Notes under the pieces: model-generated
Database searches by the model: none
Told to the model about the DNA's origin: nothing
What the model saw: only the letters and a program-made list of their open reading frames with translations
Made by a program: the position numbers and the translations under genes
Assembly (NCBI GenBank): GCA_001797275.1
Contig: MGOY01000005.1
Span: 1 to 40,206 of the forward strand
Source of the DNA: Clostridiales bacterium GWF2_38_85
GTDB lineage: Bacteria; Bacillota; Clostridia; Oscillospirales; CAG-382
DNA: 40,206 bases
Direction: 5' to 3'
Shown: positions 1-7,254 of the stretch, in pieces
Layout: the number at the start of each line of letters is the position of its first letter
Numbering within the stretch: position 1 is the first letter of the stretch

Positions 1-79
1 AGTTTTGTTATACATATTTTTCTGCAGATCACTCCCATTATTTACATGATAATTTTTCTGATTTAGGACTTGACTTTTA

Positions 80-586
80 TTAGCAGGTTTCAATTTGAAA
101 TTTCCAATGAATATTTTTATACTTGCCTAATTTGTCCATCGAAAGAGTAAATTTAGTATCTTCATTAACTAATATTTGGGGATATAATTTATTTTTTTCT
201 TGCGTATATTCTACCTTGTGTAATAAATTTTTCGTCATAGCTTGTATAGAAATAAAGCCTTTTTGTAACATTTCTGATATAGGAATGATAGTTTGTAATG
301 GATTCCCTTCTGTTTTATCAATAACAAAAGTATGTAATATTTTTGATAATTCTTCTGCGTGGATATCATGAAGCTTAAACGTATTTTTTCTCAACTGAAT
401 TCTTACTCCAGAATTCAAAGATGAATACATATTCCACATTGGAATGCTTTCAGTTTTATCATCTGTTTCTTGCTCTTGTAAATCATCCATCTTATTAAGT
501 GAATTAAAACGTATTGTGCGATTTTCAAAAATAAGTGCTAAAGTTTCTATATTAGTATAATGATATAGATATTCAAGTGACTCCAT
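80..586 (-). CDS. DUF2971-like protein, probably truncated
   Basis: 168 residues. The start LYHYTNIETLALIFENRTIR followed by FNSLNKMDD resembles the opening of DUF2971 proteins (LYHYTS...; N..NDP.E), and PMWNMYS near residue 50 resembles their PMW.Y segment. DUF2971 has no agreed function and often sits in accessory or defence DNA. A good site (GGAGG, about 9 nt upstream) supports the ATG at 586. Family members are usually about 250-300 residues. This one stops right after HWKFQIE, where homologues continue W.[YF]E.E[WR], so the C-terminal part looks lost. Another frame stays open from there to the window start, so a frameshift is possible but unproven. AT-rich like its surroundings. Confidence 0.55.
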   Translation of the reverse strand: MESLEYLYHYTNIETLALIFENRTIRFNSLNKMDDLQEQETDDKTESIPMWNMYSSLNSGVRIQLRKNTFKLHDIHAEELSKILHTFVIDKTEGNPLQTIIPISEMLQKGFISIQAMTKNLLHKVEYTQEKNKLYPQILVNEDTKFTLSMDKLGKYKNIHWKFQIETC

Positions 587-742
587 CTTTTACAACCTCC
601 AAAAAACAATATTATTTTCTACAATAAAATAAAATAATACTCTACTTGCAATAATACTATATTTTAATATGGAAATCAATAGAAATAAATTAATCTTATT
701 TAATTTGCACAAAATACCTCACTGAAAATATTGCTTAACAAA

Positions 743-757
743 TGATAATAATTATTG
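743..757. promoter_or_regulatory. Fur-family-like 7-1-7 box
   Basis: TGATAATAATTATTG matches the 7-1-7 inverted repeat TGATAATnATTATCA of Fur-type metalloregulators at all positions but the last two. Its 3' end overlaps the proposed -35 hexamer of the MATE gene. The match is seen; binding is inferred, and such AT-rich motifs can arise by chance here. Confidence 0.35.
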
Positions 758-783
758 ATTTTCGTCTTTTAATATGTTAACAT
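755..783 (+). promoter_or_regulatory. candidate promoter of the MATE gene
   Basis: TTGATT (755-760), a 17-nt spacer, then TAACAT (778-783), leaving a leader of about 25 nt before the ATG at 815. This is a moderate match to a housekeeping sigma-A promoter. Confidence 0.4.
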
Positions 784-814
784 AATTGTATTAATATTGG
801 ATAGGAATTACCTT

Positions 815-2158
815 ATGACTACGAATTTAACTAAAGGGCATATAACAAAAACGCTGCTGATTTATTCGGTTCCGATGATGATCAGCATCATATTTCAACA
901 GATGTACAGCATTGTCGACAGCATTGTTGTCGGGCAGTATGTCGGCGAGAACGCACTTGCGGCAGTTGTCGCGTCCTTCCCGATAACCATGATTCTCATC
1001 GCTGTCGCATCAGGCAGCAGTATCGGTAGCTCTGTTGTTATAGGTCAGCTTTTCGGTGCAAAAAGTCTGACAAAAATGAAAACAACAATTAATACCGCTC
1101 TAATCACAGCCTTTGCAATCAGCGGTATTCTCACAGTTCTGGGTATCGTTTTCGGCAACCCGTTATTGCAGATGATGAAAACCCCGGCAGAAATAATTGT
1201 TGATTCAAGAGCATATCTTTTTATCTATATTTACGGCTTCATTTTTCTGATGGTTTACAACGTTTGCAACGGTATTTTTACAGCCTTAGGGAACAGTCGA
1301 ATTCCTCTATACTTTCTAATCGGCTCATCGCTTACAAACGTAGGACTCGACTTATTTTTTGTTATTGGGTTAAATATGGGTGTTGCCGGTGCAGCTTGGG
1401 CAACCTTTATCAGCCAGGGTGTAGCAATGCTTCTTTCTATAACAGTATTGCTAAACAAGTTAACACATATTCATACCGACGAGAAGCCCGAGAAGTTTTC
1501 TAAAGATTCATTACAAAATTTAAGCAGAGTTGCGTTGCCAAGCATCCTACAACAGAGCTTCATCGCCATCGGCAATCTGTTTGTTCAGGGTGAAATCAAC
1601 GGCTACGGTGCGTCTGTCATTGCCGGCTACGGTTCGGCAGTCAGGCTGAACACATTTGCGATTATGAGCATTAATACTCTCGCAAGTGGCATTTCAGGCT
1701 TCACAGCACAAAATTATGGTGCAAAACAATTCGATCGTATTGAAAAAGGGTTTAAAACAGGAATAGCAATCGTTTCAGTTGTGGTTACTCCGTTCGTAAT
1801 TGTTTTTCTGCTGTTAAGCTCACAGATGATTGGTATTTTTATAAAGGAAGACAGCGAACAGGCGATCAGGACAGGTATTATGTTTCTCCGGATTGTTGCA
1901 CCGTTCTATTATATAGTTGCAGTTAAAATCATATCAGATTCGCTGTTACGTGGCTCAGGTAACATGAAACCGTTTGTAATCGCAACCTTCGCCGATTTGC
2001 TGATGAGAGTAATATTTGTATATATCCTGTCATATGCATTCAAAAATTCAGATATCCTCTGGGCAGCGTGGCCGATCGGCTGGTGTGTATCAATGGTACT
2101 CTCATTATTTTACGCTGTTTCACAGATAAAGCGGATGAAACGGTTGAAGGCAGAATAA
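815..2158 (+). CDS. MATE family multidrug/Na+ antiporter
   Basis: 447 residues with about 12 hydrophobic segments, typical MATE length. The N-terminus (TNLTKGHITKTLLIYSVPMM, then IFQQMYSIVDSIVVGQYVG) is the usual NorM/DinF-type MATE opening, and the second half repeats the pattern. MATE proteins export cationic drugs or metabolites using Na+ or H+ gradients. I chose the ATG at 815 because AGGA lies 8 nt upstream and the family start is M-T-x-N-L-T; an in-frame TTG at 797 is less likely. It is monocistronic, closed by the bidirectional hairpin at 2208-2237. By eye the codon choice (GTC, GGC, AAC, GCG) is more GC-rich than most of the window, which may indicate recent acquisition. Substrate unknown. 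Confidence 0.93.
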   Translation: MTTNLTKGHITKTLLIYSVPMMISIIFQQMYSIVDSIVVGQYVGENALAAVVASFPITMILIAVASGSSIGSSVVIGQLFGAKSLTKMKTTINTALITAFAISGILTVLGIVFGNPLLQMMKTPAEIIVDSRAYLFIYIYGFIFLMVYNVCNGIFTALGNSRIPLYFLIGSSLTNVGLDLFFVIGLNMGVAGAAWATFISQGVAMLLSITVLLNKLTHIHTDEKPEKFSKDSLQNLSRVALPSILQQSFIAIGNLFVQGEINGYGASVIAGYGSAVRLNTFAIMSINTLASGISGFTAQNYGAKQFDRIEKGFKTGIAIVSVVVTPFVIVFLLLSSQMIGIFIKEDSEQAIRTGIMFLRIVAPFYYIVAVKIISDSLLRGSGNMKPFVIATFADLLMRVIFVYILSYAFKNSDILWAAWPIGWCVSMVLSLFYAVSQIKRMKRLKAE

Positions 2159-2207
2159 TATACACGGTAAAAATAAATCCTTGCTTTACATTATAATACA
2201 AAATAAA

Positions 2208-2237
2208 AGAACTGTTGATATTTGCTTCAACAGTTCT
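2208..2237. terminator. bidirectional terminator between MATE and eda
   Basis: An 11-bp perfect stem (AGAACTGTTGA / TCAACAGTTCT) with an 8-nt loop, T-rich on both outer sides. It lies 5 nt past the eda stop and about 50 nt past the MATE stop, so it can end both convergent genes. Confidence 0.85.
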
Positions 2238-2242
2238 AATTC

Positions 2243-2878
2243 TTATTTGTTTCTGACCGATGATACAATTTCACAGGCTTTTTTTGTCAGCTCTGTTATC
2301 TTAGCGAATTCTTTGTTTTTTATAAATGAATCTTTGATCATAAAGCTTCCGCCGCAGCAGATAACTTTTTTAAAGTAAAGGTACTCGGCAAGGTTATCCT
2401 CACTGATACCGCCGGTCGGCATGAACTGCACATCACCGAAGGGAGCGGAGAGCGATTTCAGGGTTGTAAGTCCGCCAAATGCTTCAGAAGGGAAGAACTT
2501 GACCACCTTGATTCCCATATTCACTGCAGCAGTTAATTCGGTTGGAGTTACGCAGCCGGGAATGCAGAGGATGTTGTTAATTTGACACCATTCGACAACT
2601 TTCTCGTTAAACCCCGGGCTGACAATGAAGGCTGCTCCGGCTTTTACAGCTCTTTTCGCCTGCTCAATATTGAGGATTGTACCTGCACCAATTATCATAT
2701 TGCTTCTACTTTTACTGAGAGTTATGATGACGCTTTCAGCACATTCTGTACGGAATGTGATTTCAGCTGTTGGCAACCCTCCTTCAATTAATGCGTCTGC
2801 AAGAGGCAAGGCGTCTTCTTCATTTTCTATTTTAACAACCGGTATAACACCGAATTGTTTAAGTTGTGATAAAGTCAT
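2243..2878 (-). CDS. eda: KDPG/KHG aldolase (2-dehydro-3-deoxyphosphogluconate aldolase)
   Basis: 211 residues from the ATG at 2878, the usual length of this class I aldolase. It splits KDPG into pyruvate and glyceraldehyde 3-phosphate (or hydroxyoxoglutarate into pyruvate and glyoxylate) through a Schiff base. Visible landmarks in order: GVIPVVKIENEEDA, AEITFRTE (catalytic Glu region), GAGTI, GCVTPTE, VVKFFPSEAFGG (Schiff-base Lys) and the phosphate loop MPTGGIS. The reading frame runs 21 codons further upstream, but those residues are not family-like; GAGG lies about 12 nt before the chosen ATG. It stands alone, without a KDG kinase or uronate genes beside it, so its sugar-acid pathway is not shown here. 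Fairly GC-rich like its MATE neighbour. Confidence 0.93.
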   Translation of the reverse strand: MTLSQLKQFGVIPVVKIENEEDALPLADALIEGGLPTAEITFRTECAESVIITLSKSRSNMIIGAGTILNIEQAKRAVKAGAAFIVSPGFNEKVVEWCQINNILCIPGCVTPTELTAAVNMGIKVVKFFPSEAFGGLTTLKSLSAPFGDVQFMPTGGISEDNLAEYLYFKKVICCGGSFMIKDSFIKNKEFAKITELTKKACEIVSSVRNK

Positions 2879-2941
2879 TATTATAATCATCCTCATCGAA
2901 TTTAATAATATGATTTTACCGCAACAAGGTGTCTTTGTCAA

Positions 2942-3715
2942 TCATGTTATCTGTTTTTTTATTTTGTCAAGTGCGTTTTTTTCAAGCCTTGAAACCTGAG
3001 CCTGTGAAATCCCGATTTCATCAGCAACTTCGGTTTGGGTTCTGCCTTTAAAGAATCTCAGAGCAAGAATCTTACGTTCTCTTTCACCGAGTTTTTTTAC
3101 AGCTTCAGAAATTGCTATATCATTCAGCCAGTTATCGGTTGTATTTACTGTATCACGGATTTGATCAAGAACATAAATAGAATCACCGCTGTCCGAATAT
3201 ACAGGCTCATATAATGAAATCGGTTCAACAATAGCTTCGAGTGCATTAATAACATCTTCTTTCTTGCAATCAATGTGTTTTGCAATTTCATCTATTGTCG
3301 GTTCCCTTGAAAGTGATGTAGACAAATGCTCTTTTGCTTGGAGTGCTTTATAAGCAAGATCTCTTAGAGATCTTGAAACTCTGATTGTATTGTTATCACG
3401 CAGATAACGCCTGAGTTCACCTATTATCATCGGAACAGCATAGGTTGAAAATCTGACTTCCTTTGTTGTATCAAAGTTATCTACAGCTTTTATCAATCCT
3501 ATACATCCGACCTGAAACAGATCGTCAGGATTTTCACCACGATTTGAAAATGATTGCATAACGCTGAGCACAAGTCTTAAATTGCCGTTTATCATATCCT
3601 CTCTTGCTTTTTGATTGCCTGCTTTTGCTTTGTTCAGCAAGTCTATTTTTTGAGCTTCGGTCAAAGTTTTCAATTTAGAGGTATTAACACCGCATATTTC
3701 AACTTTATTATACAT
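2942..3715 (-). CDS. sigG: RNA polymerase sporulation sigma factor SigG
   Basis: 257 residues, close to the 260 of B. subtilis SigG, the late forespore sigma factor. The N-terminus MYNKVEICGVNTSKL is the SigG signature that binds its anti-sigma partner. Region 2 is clear (NLRLVLSVMQSF, DDLFQVGCIGLIKAVDNFD, RFSTYAVPMIIGELRRYLRD), followed by region 3 (SLRDLAYKALQ, SREPTIDEIA) and region 4 with a C-terminal HTH (GRTQTEVADEIGISQAQVSR). The ATG at 3715 has GGAGG 7 nt upstream; the 28 codons upstream in frame are not coding-like. In Bacillus sigG follows spoIIGA-sigE; here it does not, and those genes are not in view. In the family sigG is transcribed by SigF and then by itself; I could not find a convincing SigF site. 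Confidence 0.96.
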   Translation of the reverse strand: MYNKVEICGVNTSKLKTLTEAQKIDLLNKAKAGNQKAREDMINGNLRLVLSVMQSFSNRGENPDDLFQVGCIGLIKAVDNFDTTKEVRFSTYAVPMIIGELRRYLRDNNTIRVSRSLRDLAYKALQAKEHLSTSLSREPTIDEIAKHIDCKKEDVINALEAIVEPISLYEPVYSDSGDSIYVLDQIRDTVNTTDNWLNDIAISEAVKKLGERERKILALRFFKGRTQTEVADEIGISQAQVSRLEKNALDKIKKQIT

Positions 3716-3883
3716 ACTGACCTCCGTGTGAATAACTGTTAAGGCTATAATTTGGACTGATATAATTTTGCCCATAATACGGAGAGTCAATTCAAACAAA
3801 AAAACAAGTCAATGTAAAGTTCACAAAAGTTAATAATATATATAATACTTTAGCTTGATAGCAAAATAAAATATGCGACATAT

Positions 3884-3914
3884 AATGAATTTTGTAACCT
3901 TGACAAAATTCATT
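3884..3914. promoter_or_regulatory. 12-bp inverted repeat over a promoter
   Basis: Arms AATGAATTTTGT and ACAAAATTCATT are perfect complements with a 7-nt spacer. The right arm begins inside the -35 hexamer TTGACA (3900-3905). Operator-like by position. It could also form an RNA hairpin followed by TTTATT, but no upstream + strand gene needs a terminator. Confidence 0.45.
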
Positions 3915-3928
3915 TTTATTGTTATAAT
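3900..3928 (+). promoter_or_regulatory. consensus sigma-A promoter
   Basis: TTGACA (3900-3905), 17-nt spacer, TATAAT (3923-3928): a perfect vegetative promoter, giving a leader of about 40 nt before the TTG start at 3977. Confidence 0.85.
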
Positions 3929-3976
3929 AATTCGATATTAAAATGTTCCATATAGAAAAGAAATAAGGTGATTTAG

Positions 3977-4411
3977 TTGAAAATAAAATCGAAAAGCAAG
4001 CATAAATCAATAAATAAGACAGTAATTATTAAAGTTATAATAGCAGCCTTAATACCGATTCTGACATTTATATTTCTTGATTTGTTTGATTATACATTGA
4101 ATATATTTGCTTTGGTTTTATGTTTTACCGGTATACTTTTTACGATACCGTTTTATATTACTCTTGCAAAAATAAAAAAATCCCCACTCGAACCGATAGG
4201 GAAGTATGTATTATTTGATTTTATTGAAGTAACTTCTGTATCGATTCTGACAAGCCTTGTATGCGATTTGGTTAATGTTGTGCGATACGGAATGAAAGAT
4301 TTTTCAGGGATAACAACATTACTTCTCGGTTTGATTTTTATTATAATTAATGCTGTGTTTGCGGTAATTTATAAAATTACAATGCAAAAGAAAAGAAAAC
4401 AGAATAAATAA
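3977..4411 (+). CDS. small four-TM membrane protein, unknown
   Basis: 144 residues starting at TTG 3977 with AAGGTG 6 nt upstream. A Lys/Ser-rich N-terminus (KIKSKSKHKSINK) precedes about four hydrophobic helices (roughly residues 18-36, 41-62, 85-100 and 112-132), and the protein ends in a basic tail (KKRKQNK). No catalytic motif is visible and I do not recognise a family. It is monocistronic behind a consensus promoter crossed by an inverted repeat, so it may be specifically repressed. The positive ends suggest a cytosolic N-terminus. Confidence 0.75.
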   Translation: MKIKSKSKHKSINKTVIIKVIIAALIPILTFIFLDLFDYTLNIFALVLCFTGILFTIPFYITLAKIKKSPLEPIGKYVLFDFIEVTSVSILTSLVCDLVNVVRYGMKDFSGITTLLLGLIFIIINAVFAVIYKITMQKKRKQNK

Positions 4412-4415
4412 ACAA

Positions 4416-4443
4416 TACCGGGAACAGTCAAATGCTCCCGGTA
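4416..4443. terminator. hairpin after the small membrane protein gene
   Basis: An 8-bp perfect stem (TACCGGGA / TCCCGGTA) with a 12-nt loop directly downstream of the stop at 4411. The + side lacks a T-run; the - side is T-rich. The hairpin at 4478-4517 is probably the stronger terminator. Confidence 0.55.
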
Positions 4444-4477
4444 AAATAATATAAGATTGTAATAGGTGAATTTAATT

Positions 4478-4517
4478 AAAAAGTACAAATTGTCATATAG
4501 ACAAATTGTACTTTTTT
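4478..4517. terminator. bidirectional intrinsic terminator downstream of tRNA-Arg
   Basis: An 11-bp outer stem (AAAAAGTACAA / TTGTACTTTTT), one A-A mismatch, then a 5-bp inner stem around an ATATA loop, with T-runs on both strands. It lies 3 nt past the tRNA 3' end on the minus strand and also faces the + strand gene at 3977. Confidence 0.85.
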
Positions 4518-4519
4518 CT

Positions 4520-4596
4520 TGGCCCGCCCTAAGGGATTTGAACCCCCGACCAACAGAATCGGAATCTGCTACTCTATCCAGCTGAGCTAAGGGCGG
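4520..4596 (-). tRNA. tRNA-Arg(CCG)
   Basis: A full cloverleaf on the minus strand: acceptor CCGCCCT / AGGGCGG, D arm GCTC...GAGT, anticodon stem GCAGA / TCTGT with loop TTCCGAT, T arm with TTCAAAT, discriminator G. The anticodon CCG reads the Arg codon CGG. The 3' CCA is encoded (4520-4522). The 5' end lies 14 nt past the stop of the ABC permease gene, with no clear terminator between, so read-through from that operon is possible. Confidence 0.95.
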
Positions 4597-4601
4597 ATAT
4601 A

Positions 4602-4625
4602 ACAATTGATTCAAGAATCAATTGT
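4602..4625 (-). other. stem-loop spanning the permease stop codon, next to the tRNA
   Basis: A 10-bp perfect stem (ACAATTGATT / AATCAATTGT) with a 4-nt loop. It contains the stop codon of the permease gene and ends 5 nt before the tRNA 5' end. There is no T-run, so it is more likely a processing or mRNA-stability element than a terminator. Confidence 0.5.
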
Positions 4626-6233
4626 CAGTGTATTAAATTTATTAATACCGTAAGTGAATAATACTTTTCTCAAAATAATAAACAATACGACAAGCAATAA
4701 CGATGCACCCGATAAAATTATTGTTTGATCAATAATTTTAAAAAGAAGAAAGCCGGGTATAATTATGAGTAATGCTATTGATATATAACACAGCATGCTG
4801 ACAAGAGCAGATTTACTTTGTTTGATTACCATAGCTTCATTTGTCCAGTTTAGCTTTGGCATCGCTAAATTCACTATAAGACCGGTGATAGCAGCTACAT
4901 ACAAAGCCATACTTGGTATAAATATCATAAACAGCATATTAAGAACTGAGAAATCAAATACAAAAGTAAAAATAACAACATTAATAAAAATCAAAGGTAA
5001 TCCAATTATCATAGAAACATTGATTTTAGCGTTGAAAATATTTTTTTCATCAATCGGTGCGGATTTGTAGATCCATAATCTGCTGCCTTCAATTGAAATA
5101 GAATGCGCTGTTGTTGATGACATACAGGCAGTTATAGTGATTGCGGATATCAGAACCATTAAAAACATTTCGCTGATATCATTTTCTTCAATAATTTGAG
5201 TTAATATATTTATGAATCCGCTCTTTGAAATAATTGAGTATATTGAACCTACCGTCAGTAATATAAGCATAATGGCTGTATTCAAAACATATAAAGCTGA
5301 AGAAAAATACTGAGTTAATTCCTTCTTGGTAGCTGCTTTTATTTTTGTACTTGTTTTTTGCTCGGTCAACTTATAATTTGATTTTACAAAGCTCTGATTT
5401 GCAGCAGCAATAAATTTTGACAGGTATATCGCCATAATACGGATTACTATTATTACAGGAATTAATGATGTTGCAATGTATAATAATATATGAACAAGGC
5501 TGCCGGTGATGCTTTTATAGAAAAATAAAGAAGGGAAATATATACTTGAAAATGAGTTGAATAATGCTTCAGTATTTTGTGTTATATATTGCATTGAATT
5601 CTGTATATTCATAAAGAATTGCATATACACAACGAAAAATGCAATCGATGCTAAAATTATAAGTATATTTTTCATCCTGAATTTTCTGAGTGCAATTGTC
5701 ATAATCGCAGATAAAATGCTGCCAAGCAGAGTGGGTAAAAACGGGGCAATAAAGATTGCGACAATATACCCTATTAAAGCGACTGCATTAAAAGGTGCAT
5801 ATACAAAATATATTATGCAGTTCGGGATCAGAATCATCAATGAAAAGATCAGATTCATAAAGTACAGTCCCATAAATTTGCAACTTAAAATACTGAAATG
5901 AGAAATAGGCATCGCTAATTGCATTTCGAGGTCTTTTGCATTGAAAAGTACACCGCTTGCCGAAAAAATTGATGTTGCAAAAATAAATACTGATGTAACA
6001 AAGAACATGATTACCGGGATAAACGGTAATAATGCCTCGGCTGAAGCTTGCTCACGGACAGTATCAAACATCAAAAATGACATCGCGAATGAGAACCCAC
6101 CCATATATATCACAAGAAATATATAAAGCCCAATAAACAAATATTTCTTTTTAGTATTCTCACCGGTGAACTTTGCATTTGTTAATGCAGTTCTTATCGC
6201 ATTTTTTACTAAAATGATTGCTTTGTTTTTCAT
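4611..6233 (-). CDS. ABC-2 type exporter permease
   Basis: 540 residues from the ATG at 6233, with at least ten hydrophobic helices in two blocks: about residues 30-280 and, after the hydrophilic stretch QSFVKSNYKLTEQKTSTKIK, about 310-530. This layout fits large ABC-2-like exporter permeases. No precise subfamily or substrate is evident. Upstream TTG (6245) and GTG (6242) are in frame, but the ATG follows a GGTGATT site. The gene follows its ATPase with no spacer, so the two form a translationally coupled exporter pair. Confidence 0.85.
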   Translation of the reverse strand: MKNKAIILVKNAIRTALTNAKFTGENTKKKYLFIGLYIFLVIYMGGFSFAMSFLMFDTVREQASAEALLPFIPVIMFFVTSVFIFATSIFSASGVLFNAKDLEMQLAMPISHFSILSCKFMGLYFMNLIFSLMILIPNCIIYFVYAPFNAVALIGYIVAIFIAPFLPTLLGSILSAIMTIALRKFRMKNILIILASIAFFVVYMQFFMNIQNSMQYITQNTEALFNSFSSIYFPSLFFYKSITGSLVHILLYIATSLIPVIIVIRIMAIYLSKFIAAANQSFVKSNYKLTEQKTSTKIKAATKKELTQYFSSALYVLNTAIMLILLTVGSIYSIISKSGFINILTQIIEENDISEMFLMVLISAITITACMSSTTAHSISIEGSRLWIYKSAPIDEKNIFNAKINVSMIIGLPLIFINVVIFTFVFDFSVLNMLFMIFIPSMALYVAAITGLIVNLAMPKLNWTNEAMVIKQSKSALVSMLCYISIALLIIIPGFLLFKIIDQTIILSGASLLLVVLFIILRKVLFTYGINKFNTLTIDS

Positions 6234-6245
6234 ATCAATCACCAA

Positions 6246-6953
6246 TTATTCCTTAATCAGTTCAAGGAAAATATGTTCGAGCGAATTGTCTCCGATTACT
6301 TCAGATGTCGCACCTGTTCTGACTAGCTTTCCGTTTTTAATGATAGCAATTTTGTTGCATAGTTTTTCAGCTACCTCAAGAACATGAGTTGAGAAGAAAA
6401 CTGCTCCGCCCTTATTGCATAGCTCATGCATTATCTCTTTAAGGGTGTAGGAAGCCTTGGGGTCCAGACCTACAAACGGCTCGTCAAGAATCAGAAGCTT
6501 TGGATCATGTGATAAAGCTGAGATTATCGCAAGCTTCTGTTTCATACCGTGTGAATACGATGAAATTGGTGATCCGAGAACAGATGTCATCTCAAAGAGG
6601 TCAGAATATTTTTTTATGTTCTCCTGCCTCTCCTTGCTGCCGATTTCATATATATCACAGATAAAATTTATAAACTTAATCCCGGTCATAGAAGGGTATA
6701 AATCAGGCGAATCGGGAATGTAAGCAAATAATTTTTTTGCAGCAATTGAATCTTTAACAATAGAAATACCATCGATCAGAATTTCGCCTTCATCAAATGG
6801 GATAACGCCTGTAATAGATTTTATTGTTGTAGTTTTACCGGCACCATTATGCCCAATAAAACCGTATATATCACCTGCTTCTATATTGAGAGATAGATTG
6901 TCTACAGCGATTTTTTTTCCGTATTTTTTTGTTAGACTCTTTATTTCAATCAT
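6246..6953 (-). CDS. ABC exporter ATP-binding protein
   Basis: 235 residues, a single ABC domain. Walker A GHNGAGKTTT at about 34-43, Q-loop region AYIPDSPDLYP, signature YSHGMKQKL (S-H-G-M variant common in ABC-2 exporters), Walker B LLILDEPFVGLDP, and the switch His in FFSTH. It would power export by the permease encoded next. Start ATG 6953 with AAAGGA upstream. A promoter at 7006-7034 precedes it, so this is the first gene of the operon (ATPase, permease, perhaps tRNA-Arg). The short C-terminus lacks the extra domain of multidrug CcmA types. Confidence 0.93.
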   Translation of the reverse strand: MIEIKSLTKKYGKKIAVDNLSLNIEAGDIYGFIGHNGAGKTTTIKSITGVIPFDEGEILIDGISIVKDSIAAKKLFAYIPDSPDLYPSMTGIKFINFICDIYEIGSKERQENIKKYSDLFEMTSVLGSPISSYSHGMKQKLAIISALSHDPKLLILDEPFVGLDPKASYTLKEIMHELCNKGGAVFFSTHVLEVAEKLCNKIAIIKNGKLVRTGATSEVIGDNSLEHIFLELIKE

Positions 6954-7005
6954 AAGAATATTTCCTTTACAGTATGAAATTTAAGATTGTAATCAACAGT
7001 TAATA

Positions 7006-7034
7006 AGTATACAACACATTGCCTAATTTTTCAA
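7006..7034 (-). promoter_or_regulatory. promoter of the ABC exporter operon
   Basis: On the minus strand: TTGAAA (7034-7029), a 17-nt spacer, TATACT (7011-7006). It lies about 55 nt upstream of the ATPase start. Confidence 0.65.
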
Positions 7035-7132
7035 TAGTATTTTTATCTAATTTTAAGATTGCATCATTTAATTATATTTGGCATAATATAATTAAAGATG
7101 GAGTACAAAGTAATATTATGCGACGGAGGTAA

Positions 7133-7211
7133 AGTTTGAAAATAAATTTTCAAACTATGGTTTTGTGCCTTTTCGCCAAATATTAAGGCGAAAGTTTTGC
7201 AAGTGCAAAAC
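7133..7211 (+). promoter_or_regulatory. tandem hairpin leader of the kinase-like gene
   Basis: Three adjacent hairpins: AGTTTGAAAA / TTTTCAAACT (7133-7156, TAAA loop); TTTCGCC / GGCGAAA (7171-7193, 9-nt loop); GTTTTGC / GCAAAAC (7194-7211, AAGT loop). A weaker CCATTC / GAATGG pair (7224-7246) encloses the kinase ribosome site. A competing helix, 7160-7168 with 7203-7211 (9 pairs, two wobbles), excludes hairpin 3. TATAAT at 7087-7092 could be the -10. I recognise no known riboswitch class. Confidence 0.6.
7136..7186 (+). CDS. possible 16-residue leader peptide
   Basis: TTG at 7136 has GGAGG 6 nt upstream (7125-7129), the best ribosome site in this region. It opens a 16-codon frame (MKINFQTMVLCLFAKY) with TAA at 7184-7186. 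The frame runs through hairpins 1 and 2 of the leader, and its stop lies in the loop of hairpin 2, so a translating ribosome would change the fold. It is not in frame with the kinase-like gene. It may be a translated regulatory leader or simply an unused site. Confidence 0.45.
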   Translation: MKINFQTMVLCLFAKY

Positions 7212-7254
7212 ACGACACAATTCCCATTCTAATAAAGAAGGAATGGTTATATTT

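Noticed and set aside
797-814. TTG start six codons upstream for the MATE gene
   Set aside because: The added residues do not fit the family, and the ribosome site AGGA lies after that TTG.
3716-3850. Possible SigF promoter upstream of sigG (GGCAAAATT)
   Set aside because: The -10 part fits loosely, but no GYWTA-like -35 is found 15 nt upstream.
4369-4614. 81-codon minus-strand ORF containing PPLAQLDRVADSDSVGRGF
   Set aside because: This is the well-known false protein translated through a tRNA gene; it covers tRNA-Arg(CCG) and its terminator.
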